The notes: generated by a model from the letters alone, not told the origin. Numbered from the stretch's first letter, positions 54,658 through 63,918 are shown. The stretch: DNA of 64,000 bases from Janthinobacterium sp. Marseille (GCF_000013625.1 NC_009659.1:4030001-4094000); one strand, 5' to 3'. Made by a program: numbers and translations.

Positions 54658-56400
54658 TTATAAATCCAGTTCGAGTTCTTCCGAGATGGCGCGTGACACG
54701 CAAGCCATCATGCAGGTATTCGCTGCTTTTTCCTGCGGTGTGAGATAGCTGTCCCGATGTTCCGGCACACCGCTGCTGACGCGTGTCAGGCAGGAGCCGC
54801 ATATGCCTTGCTCGCAGGAAGCTTCGACCGGAATGCCATTACGTTTGAGTGCAGCCAGCAAAGTTTCACCGCGCGGTACGGTGATGGTTTGGCCGTTGCG
54901 TTTGAGTTTTACGGTGAAAGGCTTGCCATCACCGAAGTCTTTATCGTTGCGGAAAATTTCGAAACGCACATCAGCGTCCGGCATGCCGGCTGCCTGGGTA
55001 CAGGCACGTATTGTGGTCAGCATGGGACCGGGGCCACATGCGTAGACGATTTGTGGCTGTGAAGATTGCGTCAGCACCTGGTCGAGGATGCTTTTTGTTT
55101 CTTGTGGTGTGCATGCGGCATGCAATACCAGTTTGTCCTGGAAGGCTGCCATACGACTGGCAAAAGACACATGCTCGTCACTGCGCACAAAATAATGCAG
55201 GCGGAAATCCTTGCCTGCGGCATGCAGGGCTTGCGCCATCGAAACCAGCGGCGTGATGCCGATGCCGCCGGCAATCAATACCGGATACTTCGGCGTATCG
55301 AGCAGAGGAAAGGTATTCCGTGTAGGAACGAATTCCAGATGCGTACCAGGCAACGCACTCGCATGCATGGACGCCGAACCACCACGTGAGTCAGGTTCGA
55401 GTTTGACGCCTATGGTCAGGGTCGCCCTTTCAGTCGGGGCATTGACGATCGAATACTGGCGCACCAGTCCGGAAGGTGTGCGTAGATTGATATGGGCACC
55501 GGCTTGCATGGGCGGCAGCTTGCCGGAGATCGAGCGCAGTTCAAAGGCCATCACGCCGTCGGATTCTTTCCATCTGCGTAGCACTTCGCAAATGATGGAT
55601 GCGCTTCCAGCCTGTTTGTTGGGTACGATGAAGCGTATGGGCTTCAATTGATCCGTTTGTTCGGTAACTGTTGGCGAACATTCTGCTGCGAGAGTCCGGC
55701 GGAGGTCTTCCAGCAGGAAGGCATGATGCTGTCGTACGACTTCGCTGGCAGATGCATCGCCGCTTACGGCAGCGTGGACCAGGGTTTTACCGGCGCTGGC
55801 GGGCAGCAGGTTGAATTGCACATCAACGGGTCCGGATTCTCCGAGCACGCTGATCCTGAGTGAGTAAGAAGACAGGTGGCTGACTTCGGCGCTATTGGTC
55901 GGCACACTTGTTTCTGCTGCCTTGGGCGAGTATCGATAATGTTCAAGTGCGGCCCGGACCCGCTCCAGCGGGCCCTGCATGGCGACGCTCCGCAGCACGA
56001 TTGCCTGCTTCGAAGGGCTTGCTGAAAACTGTGGCTCTGTTGTGTCCGGATCGAATGCGGCCCAGACAAAGCCATTTCTTTCGCTCACAGGCAATGTCAG
56101 CACGCAGGCTTTGCTGGGTTCGCTATCGTCCCGATGCGCCGGCACGAAGGAGCAGCCACCATCGCCACTTTCAAAGGACCAGCCGTGATATCGACATTGC
56201 AGATCGGTGCCGGTGTTGGTGCCCAGCGTCAGGCGCAAGCCACGATGCGGACAGCGGTTTTCCCACACGTTGACGGCACCGGTATCGTCGCGCCATAGCG
56301 CCAGTTCATAGCCGAATAACTGCGCATGCGCGACATGGCGGTACGGTAATTCTGTACTGCGGACCAGCGGGAACCAGCTGCGTGTATCTATATTGTTCAT
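54658..56400 (-). CDS. ndmD: Rieske domain fused to oxidoreductase, NdmD-like
   Basis: 580 aa. In order: an N-terminal Rieske 2Fe-2S domain (Cys50-Pro-His52; Cys69-Arg-Tyr-His72), a degenerate oxygenase-like middle with no iron-binding triad, an FNR-type reductase (RQYSI flavin site ~residue 316; NAD site IAGGIGITPLVSMA), and a C-terminal plant-type 2Fe-2S ferredoxin (CEQGICGSC plus a later Cys). This extra N-terminal Rieske is diagnostic of NdmD, the reductase for methylxanthine N-demethylases. Length and neighbours agree. Confidence 0.87.
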   Translation of the reverse strand: MNNIDTRSWFPLVRSTELPYRHVAHAQLFGYELALWRDDTGAVNVWENRCPHRGLRLTLGTNTGTDLQCRYHGWSFESGDGGCSFVPAHRDDSEPSKACVLTLPVSERNGFVWAAFDPDTTEPQFSASPSKQAIVLRSVAMQGPLERVRAALEHYRYSPKAAETSVPTNSAEVSHLSSYSLRISVLGESGPVDVQFNLLPASAGKTLVHAAVSGDASASEVVRQHHAFLLEDLRRTLAAECSPTVTEQTDQLKPIRFIVPNKQAGSASIICEVLRRWKESDGVMAFELRSISGKLPPMQAGAHINLRTPSGLVRQYSIVNAPTERATLTIGVKLEPDSRGGSASMHASALPGTHLEFVPTRNTFPLLDTPKYPVLIAGGIGITPLVSMAQALHAAGKDFRLHYFVRSDEHVSFASRMAAFQDKLVLHAACTPQETKSILDQVLTQSSQPQIVYACGPGPMLTTIRACTQAAGMPDADVRFEIFRNDKDFGDGKPFTVKLKRNGQTITVPRGETLLAALKRNGIPVEASCEQGICGSCLTRVSSGVPEHRDSYLTPQEKAANTCMMACVSRAISEELELDL

Positions 56401-56420
56401 GTATATCCTCGACGATGGAT

Positions 56421-57272
56421 TCAGTGGGCGGATGCACTGTATGTGCCGTAGCGCACATGACTGTCGCGCAGCATGCGCCGGTAAGCGGAGGACATCTTGT
56501 CTGCGCGCACCGGGTTTTCCTGAAGCGCATCAAGCGGCAGGCGTCGTGGCACCTGGTTCACCAGGATCATCAGGTCCTGGCCAAAAATCGTTTGCTGGAA
56601 ATGGCGTAGTTGTTCATCCGAGCTGATGTCGTCGATATAGACCATGACGGTATGGGCGATGCACCAGTCCTCATTGACCGGCTGGATGAACAGGCATAAG
56701 GCATCCAGGCGTTCCGGCGACGAGTGGCTGTTTTTGTACAGGATCGCGATATAGGGGCGGGCTACCCGGTAGATATAGAGGGTTTCGATACTCCCTTGGG
56801 CAATAGCGGAACCTTTGGGTTGTACGAAGCGGCAATTGGTAGCAAGGATTTCACCCGTCGCTGCATCGACGCTGACGTCATAAGGCAGGACCTCGGTTTG
56901 CGGTTCCGCACCCAGGATGTCGGTATGGACAAAGGGGAAGTGCGACATGTCGAGGAAGTTTTCCACCGCACGCAAACCGGACACATTGAGGCGTATCGAA
57001 CCGGCACTGACGACACGACGATCAGCTTCGGCAAATTCCGGTAGGGGGAAGAAGTCGGGAGCAGTTGTTGTTAATGCAACCCATATCGTTGCATAGCGCT
57101 CGGTGATGTTGCAGGTGCCGCCATCAGCGCGGCTCACTTCATAAAGCGCGCCGCGCTTGCAGTATGTGATGGCCACACCGAGCAATTGCGTGTCATACGA
57201 CAGGTTTTCCCGGATATCGCTGACGACCGCGACCGGGTGCCAATCGCTCCAAACCGGATCCTTTGCATCCAT
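56421..57272 (-). CDS. ndmC: Rieske-less non-heme iron oxygenase subunit, NdmC-like (N7-demethylase)
   Basis: 283 aa. It begins like a Rieske oxygenase (WHPVAVVSDI; LLGVAITYC) but the stretch that would hold the cluster is missing, going from SRADGGTCN directly to ERYATIWVAL. The catalytic iron site is intact: Asn105, Asp108, His111, His116 in ENFLDMSHFPFVH, and Asp233 in FGQDLMIL. In NdmC of P. putida CBB5 (281 aa) the Rieske is likewise lost and supplied by NdmD. 20 bp before the ndmD-like gene. Predicted reaction: removal of the N7-methyl group of 7-methylxanthine. Confidence 0.85.
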   Translation of the reverse strand: MDAKDPVWSDWHPVAVVSDIRENLSYDTQLLGVAITYCKRGALYEVSRADGGTCNITERYATIWVALTTTAPDFFPLPEFAEADRRVVSAGSIRLNVSGLRAVENFLDMSHFPFVHTDILGAEPQTEVLPYDVSVDAATGEILATNCRFVQPKGSAIAQGSIETLYIYRVARPYIAILYKNSHSSPERLDALCLFIQPVNEDWCIAHTVMVYIDDISSDEQLRHFQQTIFGQDLMILVNQVPRRLPLDALQENPVRADKMSSAYRRMLRDSHVRYGTYSASAH

Positions 57273-57305
57273 ATTGCGTCTCCTTTGTCTTTTAGTTTTA
57301 TAAAC

Positions 57306-57315
57306 TGGTATACCA
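57306..57315. promoter_or_regulatory. GntR-type operator upstream of ndmC-like gene
   Basis: Perfect palindrome TGGTATACCA, of the TNGT-N-ACNA type bound by FadR-subfamily GntR regulators, 34 bp before the ndmC-like start. The adjacent gene at 57549 encodes such a regulator. Confidence 0.6.
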
Positions 57316-57548
57316 AAATATAGATCAAAGAAACCAAATGTGTAAAGAGGGAGTGTGGTGAATTTGTCCGGGCAATCGGAAAACAACGGGAATAAAGGGC
57401 GGGCACGGCAGTGTGAACACAGCTACCGGAGAAGGAAGGTGATTGAATTTATTGGCTTTACAAGTGAGCAAGTGCTTACATGCAGCACCTTAGGGTGAAC
57501 CGAATTGCTGGTTGGGGATAGTTTGAGGGCGCTGGGCCGGTATGCTGC

Positions 57549-58211
57549 CTATAGCTGCAAGGCAGCGCGCAGATCAATATCCGGCGCGGAGCCTATCTCG
57601 AAGCGATAACCTTTTATCACCAGATTATTGTGGGATGCCAGCAATTGTTTGGCGCGGAAGCTGTCACGTGTTTCCAGTGAATCGACGAGTGCAATATGCT
57701 CACCGCGCAAATGACAGTAATCGAAATCGACCTTGTACAAAGCGGTAATCAAGGCTTCTTTCCGGCGCAGTCGCGCATGCATATTATTCAGCGGTTCGTT
57801 TGCCAGGCAACTGATGAGTAGCGTGTGAAAGCCGCGTCCCAATTTGTCGGCAAGGTCGTGATCCTCGGCCTTGAAGGCGGCATGTTCCTTGGCGGTGTGT
57901 TCGCGCAGCATGGCAATTTGTTCTGGTGTAATCGTCTGCATCAGGATGTCGACGACGCCGCTTTCGACCACATGCAGTATTTGATACAGGTCGAACGCTT
58001 CCTGGAATGACGGATGTGCAACCTGGGACGCCCGTTTCGGTGAAATCGTAATCAGCTCTTCCTGTGACAATCGTATCAATGCCTGCCGGATCACGGTTCT
58101 GCTGACGCCAAATATCTCGGCAAGCTCGCGTTCATTGAGCTTGGTTCCCGGCGGCAGGCGTCGTTCGTATATAGCTCCAGAGATGGTTTGTACAATTGTT
58201 TGAGTCAGCAT
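57549..58211 (-). CDS. GntR family (FadR subfamily) transcriptional regulator
   Basis: 220 aa from ATG at 58211 (in-frame starts further up are possible). Winged HTH (LNERELAEIFGVSRTVIRQALIRLSQEELI) and all-helical FCD effector domain with HTLLISCLANEPL. Encoded upstream of the Ndm-like genes on the same strand with a 276-bp gap holding the operator palindrome; likely a repressor relieved by the purine substrate. Confidence 0.87.
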   Translation of the reverse strand: MLTQTIVQTISGAIYERRLPPGTKLNERELAEIFGVSRTVIRQALIRLSQEELITISPKRASQVAHPSFQEAFDLYQILHVVESGVVDILMQTITPEQIAMLREHTAKEHAAFKAEDHDLADKLGRGFHTLLISCLANEPLNNMHARLRRKEALITALYKVDFDYCHLRGEHIALVDSLETRDSFRAKQLLASHNNLVIKGYRFEIGSAPDIDLRAALQL

Positions 58212-58539
58212 AGCTGAATGAATCCTAAATCCAGACCGAGAAAACACTTCCATCGCTAAACGCCAAAGCACTGAGCTTGTGCATGCTTGCAGACAATGGG
58301 CTTCAAAAATGTGATTTGGATTATAACGTTAATGGACAGCGGCTTCGCATGCGCTGCGATGTACCGGTTTGCCTTCTTTGTCGACAGTTGTTGTAATCGC
58401 CACATGCCGGGACTTTGATTGTCGTGCCGGATGGTGGCCGACCTGATTTTCCGATTCACGCTATGCTGTCTATCTTTCATCCGCCAAGCGCATTTCCTTG
58501 CGCTAACGGATCGCATCCATTTGCCGGTAGATAGTTGTT
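58212..58539. other. divergent intergenic region, GntR regulator / LLM oxidoreductase
   Basis: 328 bp with no convincing gene. A -10-like TATAAT on the reverse strand (58325-58320) could belong to the GntR gene; no good -35 is seen. Nothing else recognised. Confidence 0.5.
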
Positions 58540-59541
58540 ATGAAATCCCTGAAAAATATTCCTTTATCCGTTCTTGACCTGTCCCCTATCCTGGTTGACG
58601 GCACGCCTGCCGACGCGTTCCATCGTTCGCTCGACTTGGCCCAGCATGTAGAAAAGCGTGGTTACAACCGCTACTGGCTGGCCGAACACCACAGCATGCC
58701 CGGCATTGCGAGTGCCGCGACTTCTGTGGTGATTGGCTATGTGGCCGGTGGCACCTCGACGATACGTGTCGGTTCCGGCGGCATCATGTTGCCGAATCAT
58801 GCGCCGCTGGTAATCGCCGAGCAATTCGGTACCCTTGCTTCCTTGTACCCGGGCCGGATTGATCTCGGCCTCGGGCGTGCACCGGGTTCGAACCAGGCGA
58901 CGGCACGTGCATTGCGCCGGGAGATCAGTGACGACGGTAGTGAATTCCCGCGCCAATTGAATGAGTTGCGTGCCTTCCTGCAGCCATCGAATGAAAGCGC
59001 TGCCGTGCAAGCGGTACCGGGTGCAGGGATCGATATCCCGATCTGGTTGCTGGGTTCCAGCAGTTATAGCGCGCAACTGGCGGGCCACCTCGGTTTGCCG
59101 TTTGCATTTGCCGGTCAGTTTTCACCTGATTACATGCTGAACGCCTTGCATTTGTATCGCCAGACTTTCCGCCCATCGGAAACGCTGGATGCGCCGTATG
59201 CGATGGTCGGTGTGAATGTGTTTGCGGCAGAAACGGAAGAAGAAGCGCAACGTCTAGCCACCTCGCAACAGCAAATGCACCTGAGCCTGGTACGCGGTAC
59301 GCCGGGCAAACTGCCGCCACCTATCGAGAATATGGATGATGCGTGGTTGCCGCATGAACGTATTTCGGTGGAGTCGATGCTGCGTGCTTCCATCATTGGT
59401 GACGCCGCCATCGTGAAAGAAAAACTGGAAGCCTTCCTCGAAACCACGCAAGCCGATGAAATCATCATCAACAGCATGATTTTCGATCATGCCAAGCGTG
59501 TGCGTTCGTATGAAATCGTCGCAGATGTATGGCAGGGCTGA
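58540..59541 (+). CDS. LLM class flavin-dependent oxidoreductase (MsnO8/YhbW-like)
   Basis: 333 aa luciferase-like FMN monooxygenase fold: [29 protein letters not shown] near the start, [37 protein letters not shown] in the middle, [15 protein letters not shown] after. Substrate unknown. Monocistronic-looking; tesB follows 34 bp later and may be co-transcribed. Confidence 0.88.
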   Translation: MKSLKNIPLSVLDLSPILVDGTPADAFHRSLDLAQHVEKRGYNRYWLAEHHSMPGIASAATSVVIGYVAGGTSTIRVGSGGIMLPNHAPLVIAEQFGTLASLYPGRIDLGLGRAPGSNQATARALRREISDDGSEFPRQLNELRAFLQPSNESAAVQAVPGAGIDIPIWLLGSSSYSAQLAGHLGLPFAFAGQFSPDYMLNALHLYRQTFRPSETLDAPYAMVGVNVFAAETEEEAQRLATSQQQMHLSLVRGTPGKLPPPIENMDDAWLPHERISVESMLRASIIGDAAIVKEKLEAFLETTQADEIIINSMIFDHAKRVRSYEIVADVWQG

Positions 59542-59575
59542 TTTAATTTAATCCGTCGTTACCCAGAGGCATTTC

Positions 59576-60439
59576 ATGTTGGATCTATCCTTATACAACA
59601 CGGAAGAAATTACCCGGCTGCTCGCCGTACAGCAAACCGATACCGATAGATTCATCGGTCAAAGTCATTTCATGGGTAGCCCGAACGTATTCGGCGGCCA
59701 GGCTTTGGGACAATCGCTCTACGCCGCCTGCAGCACCGTGCCGCAGCGGCGCCCGCATTCGATGCACGCCTTGTTTATCCTGCCGGGCAATCATCAATTA
59801 CCAATTGAATACGAAGTCGAACGCGTGCGTGATGGCGGTACCTTCAGTACGCGGCGTGTGGTCGCGACGCAGGAAGGTCGACGCATCTTTGTGATGTCCG
59901 CTTCCTTCCAGTCGGAAGAAGAAGGCCTGTCGCATCAAAAGGCTGCTCCGGTGATGACTGATCCGGACACGCTGCCGTCCAGCGTGAAGCTGTGGCAGCA
60001 ACGCGGGATCGCGAGTGGTCGCGCTTTTCATCCGGCACCGGTGGATTTTCGCGCGAATGTGGCGGATGATATTTTCGGTGGTGAACGCGCTTCGGCGGTG
60101 CGCCAGGTGTGGGCGCGTGCGCCTATGCAGTTGCCGGATGATCCGCTGGTGCACGAAAGCCTGTTTGCTTATGTATCCGATTACGGTTTGCTCTGGACTG
60201 CCTTGCAACCGCATGGCATCAAGATGAGTGATCCGCGCCTGCAAATCGCCAGCCTTGATCATACGATCTGGTTCCACCGCCCACTCCGTATGGATGACTG
60301 GCTGCTGTTCGCGATGGAAAGCCCGAATGCATCCGGTGGTCGCGGCCTCTGTTTCCTGCATGTCTACAATCAATATGGCGTACTACTCGCGACCGTGGCG
60401 CAAGAAGGCCTGATCCGTTTGCGCGACGATAAAAAATGA
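59576..60439 (+). CDS. tesB: Acyl-CoA thioesterase II
   Basis: 287 aa double-hotdog thioesterase releasing free fatty acid from acyl-CoA. Family features: FGGQALGQSLYAA (~residues 40-52), HSMHALFILPG, and the second-half LDHTIWFHRPLRMDDWLLFAMESP. AGAGG precedes the ATG. It overlaps the PAP2 gene by 4 bp. Confidence 0.92.
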   Translation: MLDLSLYNTEEITRLLAVQQTDTDRFIGQSHFMGSPNVFGGQALGQSLYAACSTVPQRRPHSMHALFILPGNHQLPIEYEVERVRDGGTFSTRRVVATQEGRRIFVMSASFQSEEEGLSHQKAAPVMTDPDTLPSSVKLWQQRGIASGRAFHPAPVDFRANVADDIFGGERASAVRQVWARAPMQLPDDPLVHESLFAYVSDYGLLWTALQPHGIKMSDPRLQIASLDHTIWFHRPLRMDDWLLFAMESPNASGGRGLCFLHVYNQYGVLLATVAQEGLIRLRDDKK

Positions 60440-61146
60440 AATCTTCCTATGCCCGTTTTGCCACGATCAACCTGATCGGCCTGCTGCTGAGCGGCTTGTT
60501 GTTCACCTGGATTGCACGCGACGGCGCGCTGGATTTCCGTCTGGCGCAGCTATTCTTCGACGCGCCCAGCCATAGTTTTCCCTTGCGTGTTTCCGATGCG
60601 CTGGATCTGTGGGGGCATACAGTACTGAAATTATTTACGGTATGGATACTTGTCATTGCCGCGGTCGTGCTGGTGGTCAGCAATTGGGTCGATGCGTTGA
60701 AGCCGTGGCGACGCGCACTTTTCCTGTTTGTACTGATGGCCGGTTGCGCTGCTTTCGTGGTGCAAACCCTGAAAGGTGCGAGCGTGCATTCCTGCCCTTG
60801 GGATATCAATACTTTCGGTGGTACGGCGCAGTGGTTTCCGCTCTTTGGCCCTATCGGTGCAATGTCCGGCCCCGGCCTGTGCTGGCCCGGCGGCCATGCT
60901 TCCGGCGGCTTTGCGGTGATGGCGGGTTACTTCGCGCTGCGCGACAGCAAACCAAAATTTGCGCGGGCGATTCTATGGTTCAGCCTGGGGATAGGTGCGG
61001 TGATGAGTCTGGTACAAATGGCGCGCGGTGCGCATTTCCTGTCGCACAATTTGTGGAGCATGTGGCTGGTGTGGGCGACTTGCTTCGTCATTGATGCGTT
61101 GTTGCGCGTCATACTGCCGCCGCCGCGTGGTGCGGTGAATGCTTAA
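60436..61146 (+). CDS. PAP2 family membrane phosphatase
   Basis: 236 aa, about six membrane segments. Acid-phosphatase motifs: KGASVHSCPWD (motif 1 region), PGGHASGGFAVMAGYF (motif 2, SGH-like) and ARGAHFLSHNLWS (motif 3, SRxxxxxHxxxD-like). Dephosphorylates lipid or prenyl phosphates, or the PAP2-like LpxE-type substrates. It shares a 4-bp overlap with the convergent gene at 61143. Confidence 0.87.
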   Translation: MKSSYARFATINLIGLLLSGLLFTWIARDGALDFRLAQLFFDAPSHSFPLRVSDALDLWGHTVLKLFTVWILVIAAVVLVVSNWVDALKPWRRALFLFVLMAGCAAFVVQTLKGASVHSCPWDINTFGGTAQWFPLFGPIGAMSGPGLCWPGGHASGGFAVMAGYFALRDSKPKFARAILWFSLGIGAVMSLVQMARGAHFLSHNLWSMWLVWATCFVIDALLRVILPPPRGAVNA

Positions 61147-61631
61147 GGCTGCTGCAATTCTTTGCTGATACGCGCTGCAGTTTCTTCATCGTGTTTCAGC
61201 CGACGCCGGTCCAGCCACCATGCGAGTACAGGCAGCACGATGAAACCTCCGGGCGCGACAAACAAGACCATGTAAGGACTCAATTCCACCAGCTTGTGCA
61301 GATGTACCTTGATGCGTTTGCGATCAAGCTCGGTCCACCGATAGCCATTGCGTTGTTTCATCAGCAAGGGCAAAAGGCCACGCATCTGCGTCATCTCATC
61401 CCACAGGCGTACGCGTTCCCGGCTCTGGATGGCCCACAGTGAATAAGCTGAGTTGCGGATCAGGCGAAAAGGGGATGCGATAGAAGCAATGATTCGACGT
61501 GGCACGTAAGATCCGAAAGGAAAAGGGCTGAGGCTCACCCCGATTCTACGCGAAGCGGGCTGAACCGGCTGGGAAAGCAAAAATAGCCAATTTCTATCAA
61601 ATTCTTTGTTTAAATCAATTTGTCCTATCAA
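61143..61631 (-). CDS. LETM1-like small membrane protein
   Basis: Up to 162 aa. The C-terminal half has LLPLLMKQRNGYRWTELDRKRIKVHLHKLVELSPYMVLF and APGGFIVLPVLAWWLDRRRLKH, which resembles the membrane-entry part of LETM1-type ion-exchange proteins. The start is uncertain: TTG at 61631 or GTG at 61538. A hydrophobic segment lies near residues 120-140. Function unknown. Confidence 0.62.
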   Translation of the reverse strand: MIGQIDLNKEFDRNWLFLLSQPVQPASRRIGVSLSPFPFGSYVPRRIIASIASPFRLIRNSAYSLWAIQSRERVRLWDEMTQMRGLLPLLMKQRNGYRWTELDRKRIKVHLHKLVELSPYMVLFVAPGGFIVLPVLAWWLDRRRLKHDEETAARISKELQQP

Positions 61632-61646
61632 ATGAGAATCGCTATC
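61628..61646 (+). promoter_or_regulatory. Fur-box-like sequence
   Basis: TCAAATGAGAATCGCTATC matches 13 of 19 positions of the classical Fur box GATAATGATAATCATTATC, 45 bp before the DUF2061 gene. Confidence 0.4.
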
Positions 61647-61690
61647 ATCTGTTACAAGGCTCAGGCAAAGATGACAGAAAGGATTCCACC

Positions 61691-61933
61691 ATGGTCACAG
61701 CAGCAAAAACCGTCAGTCAGGTCGCAATGCACATGAGTGTTGCGTTCGCCGTCATGTATGTCGCCACCGGTTCGCTCGCATTGGGCGGTGTGGCCGCAGT
61801 GGTCGAACCTATTTGTAATGTGATGTTGCTGCCCTTGCATGACAAGATGTGGGAACGTATCCGCGCCCGGGTCGAAGCGCGCAAGGCAAATGCTGCAGCT
61901 TCGTCCACCTCTTCCGGTATGCAGGCGGTCTGA
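61691..61933 (+). CDS. DUF2061 family membrane protein
   Basis: 80 aa. TAAKTVSQVAMHMSVAFAVMYVATGSLALGGVAAVVEPICNVMLLPLHDKMWERI (one continuous DUF2061 region, with two membrane helices) followed by a basic/Ala/Ser tail. AAAGGA lies before the ATG. Function unknown. A terminator follows. Confidence 0.85.
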   Translation: MVTAAKTVSQVAMHMSVAFAVMYVATGSLALGGVAAVVEPICNVMLLPLHDKMWERIRARVEARKANAAASSTSSGMQAV

Positions 61934-61956
61934 GCGCCGACCAGTTTGCAGTCGCA

Positions 61957-61984
61957 AGCCGCTGATCATCAGCGGCTTTTTTAT
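61957..61984 (+). terminator. rho-independent terminator
   Basis: AGCCGCTGAT/ATCAGCGGCT perfect stem with a 1-base centre, and six T. Ends the DUF2061 transcript. Confidence 0.88.
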
Positions 61985-62077
61985 TGGCAGGCGCGGTACA
62001 AGCTGTCGGATAATAGTCAGCTTGATTGCTACTTACTTTGCAGTGACAACTCGCCTTACGCTTACAGGAATGTGTTC

Positions 62078-63049
62078 ATGAAAATCGCGATACTCGATGA
62101 CTATCAGGATAGTGTGCGTCACCTGGATTGTTTCTCGCTGCTGGCCGGGCATGAAGTCAAAATCTTTACCAATGGTGCGCGTGGCGTCGGCCAGCTGGCG
62201 ATCCGGCTGGCGAGTTTTGACGCGCTGGTGCTGATACGTGAACGCACGGTCCTGTCGCGGCAGTTACTGGAAAAATTGCCGAACCTGAAACTGATTGCGC
62301 AAACCGGCAAGGTCAGCGGTCACATTGATTTGCCGGCTGCTGCAGCACGTGGCATCACGATAGTCGAAGGCGTCGGTGACCCGACTGCACCGGCGGAACT
62401 GACGTGGACCCTGATCATGGCCGCGATGCGCAAACTGCCGCAATACGTGAACAACCTGAAGGATGGCTTGTGGCAAATTGCATCGATGTCGCCGGCGCGC
62501 AATACCCTCGGCACTGCGCTCAAGGGACGTACCTTGGCAATCTGGGGTTATGGCCGTATCGGGCAAATGATCGCGGCTTACGGCAAAGCCTTCGGCATGG
62601 ATGTGATGGTATGGGGACGCCCTGCCAGTTGTGAAGCGGCGGTGCGCGACGGTTACCGCGCCGCTTCATCGCAACAGGCTTTCTTCAGCGAGGCCGATGT
62701 ATTGACATTGCACTTGCGCCTGAACGATGCGACGCGTGGCATTGTTACCGCCGACGACCTAGCACGCATGAAACCGCAAGCCTTGTTCGTCAATACCAGC
62801 CGCGCCGAGTTGGTGGCAACGGATGCATTGCAGGCAGCATTGGAACAAGGTCGTCCCGGCTATGCAGCACTTGATGTGTTTGAAAATGAACCGTTGCCGC
62901 CCGGCTCTCCCTTGCTGCGCATGGAGAATGTACTGGCGTCGCCGCATCTCGGCTATGTGGAGAAAGACAGCTACGAACTTTATTTCGGCAGTGCATTTCA
63001 AAACATCGTCGATTTCGCCAATGGCACGCCGAAGAATGTATTGAAGTGA
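62078..63049 (+). CDS. D-2-hydroxyacid dehydrogenase family protein
   Basis: 323 aa. NAD site WGYGRIGQMIAAYGKAFG (~residues 152-169); catalytic Arg in NTSRAELV, Glu in FENEPLP and His in SPHLGYV. Resembles the less-studied SerA-like proteins that begin MKIAILDDYQ. Reduces or oxidises a 2-oxo/2-hydroxy acid; the substrate is unknown. ACAGGA ribosome binding site before the ATG at 62078. Confidence 0.88.
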   Translation: MKIAILDDYQDSVRHLDCFSLLAGHEVKIFTNGARGVGQLAIRLASFDALVLIRERTVLSRQLLEKLPNLKLIAQTGKVSGHIDLPAAAARGITIVEGVGDPTAPAELTWTLIMAAMRKLPQYVNNLKDGLWQIASMSPARNTLGTALKGRTLAIWGYGRIGQMIAAYGKAFGMDVMVWGRPASCEAAVRDGYRAASSQQAFFSEADVLTLHLRLNDATRGIVTADDLARMKPQALFVNTSRAELVATDALQAALEQGRPGYAALDVFENEPLPPGSPLLRMENVLASPHLGYVEKDSYELYFGSAFQNIVDFANGTPKNVLK

Positions 63050-63079
63050 ATGCCTGCGGTGTAAGAAGCGCGTCAGTGC

Positions 63080-63850
63080 TTATTTGACGGTATCGGGTTT
63101 GTCCTTGCTGCTTTTCGCAGGCTTGGGCAGCACGGTCGCAGTGGTACTGGCGAGGTGTGCACTACCCAGCAACTTGGTCCAGCCCGGTGGCCATGGCAAG
63201 GCCGGGCCGCTGTACTCCGGCACACCACGTCGAACCGGAATGACCGGCAAGGCTTCCGGAATACGGCCATCCTGTTTATCCCAACCCAGTGAAAAGGTGT
63301 AGTCCGGCAGCAAAGCCTCGCACACCATATCGAACCATGCGGCGTGGTCTTCATCGCGTCCCAATGCCTGTGCCAGGCCGGTCGGATCGAACTGCGCCAA
63401 TGTGCTGGCCAGCTCTTCGGTGGTTTCACCGGGCGCATCACCCCAACCCATCACCGGATTGCAGTTGTATTCGGCACCCGAGCCATACCAGCCTTCGCGC
63501 CAGGGACGTTCCATCCAGTTGCGCGGGCCGGTGAATAAATGCCAGCGCCAATGCAGGCCCGACGGTTTGGGCCAGCTGTACAGATACAGGCGTTGGTACC
63601 CGGCCTTATGCAACTCGCGCACCATCGCCATCAAGCGCGCATGCGGCATCGGATCCGGCGGTGTGCGTCGAAACAGGATCGCTTCACCATCCGCGTGCTG
63701 TACCTCATCGGTCGACAGATTCAAGTCGAGCGTGCGCATTTCATTGCCGAAGCGCGCAGAGATCCAGCCAGTCATCAAGTTAACGGCCGTAATCACACCA
63801 TAGCCACGATGGCGATGGAAGATGACGGTGCCTGGAGCGATAGGTTTCAT
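63080..63850 (-). CDS. Hypothetical protein
   Basis: 256 aa, not recognised. The N-terminus (APGTVIFHRHRGYGVITAVNLMTGWISARFG) looks like a small beta-barrel of the CarD/RNA-polymerase-binding or SH3 type. The rest is rich in Trp and Pro (SWPKPSGLHWRWHLFTGPRNWM; WREGWYGSGAEYN), and the tail is Lys/Ser-rich. Soluble, no signal peptide. Convergent with the 2-hydroxyacid dehydrogenase. Confidence 0.72.
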   Translation of the reverse strand: MKPIAPGTVIFHRHRGYGVITAVNLMTGWISARFGNEMRTLDLNLSTDEVQHADGEAILFRRTPPDPMPHARLMAMVRELHKAGYQRLYLYSWPKPSGLHWRWHLFTGPRNWMERPWREGWYGSGAEYNCNPVMGWGDAPGETTEELASTLAQFDPTGLAQALGRDEDHAAWFDMVCEALLPDYTFSLGWDKQDGRIPEALPVIPVRRGVPEYSGPALPWPPGWTKLLGSAHLASTTATVLPKPAKSSKDKPDTVK

Positions 63851-63892
63851 GGCTAAAGCGGTGTTCGTAAGATTTGTTTAATCAAGGTTTCG

Positions 63893-63918
63893 ATCCCGCG
63901 CTAGTGTAGCGGGATTTT
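63893..63918 (+). other. small hairpin with T-rich tail
   Basis: ATCCCGC (63893-63899) pairs with GCGGGAT (63909-63915), followed by TTT. No + strand gene ends here, so its role is unclear. Confidence 0.3.

Noticed and set aside
58188..58195. TTGTACAA as a GntR operator
   Set aside because: Fits the loose consensus, but lies inside the first codons of the GntR gene and is short; likely chance.
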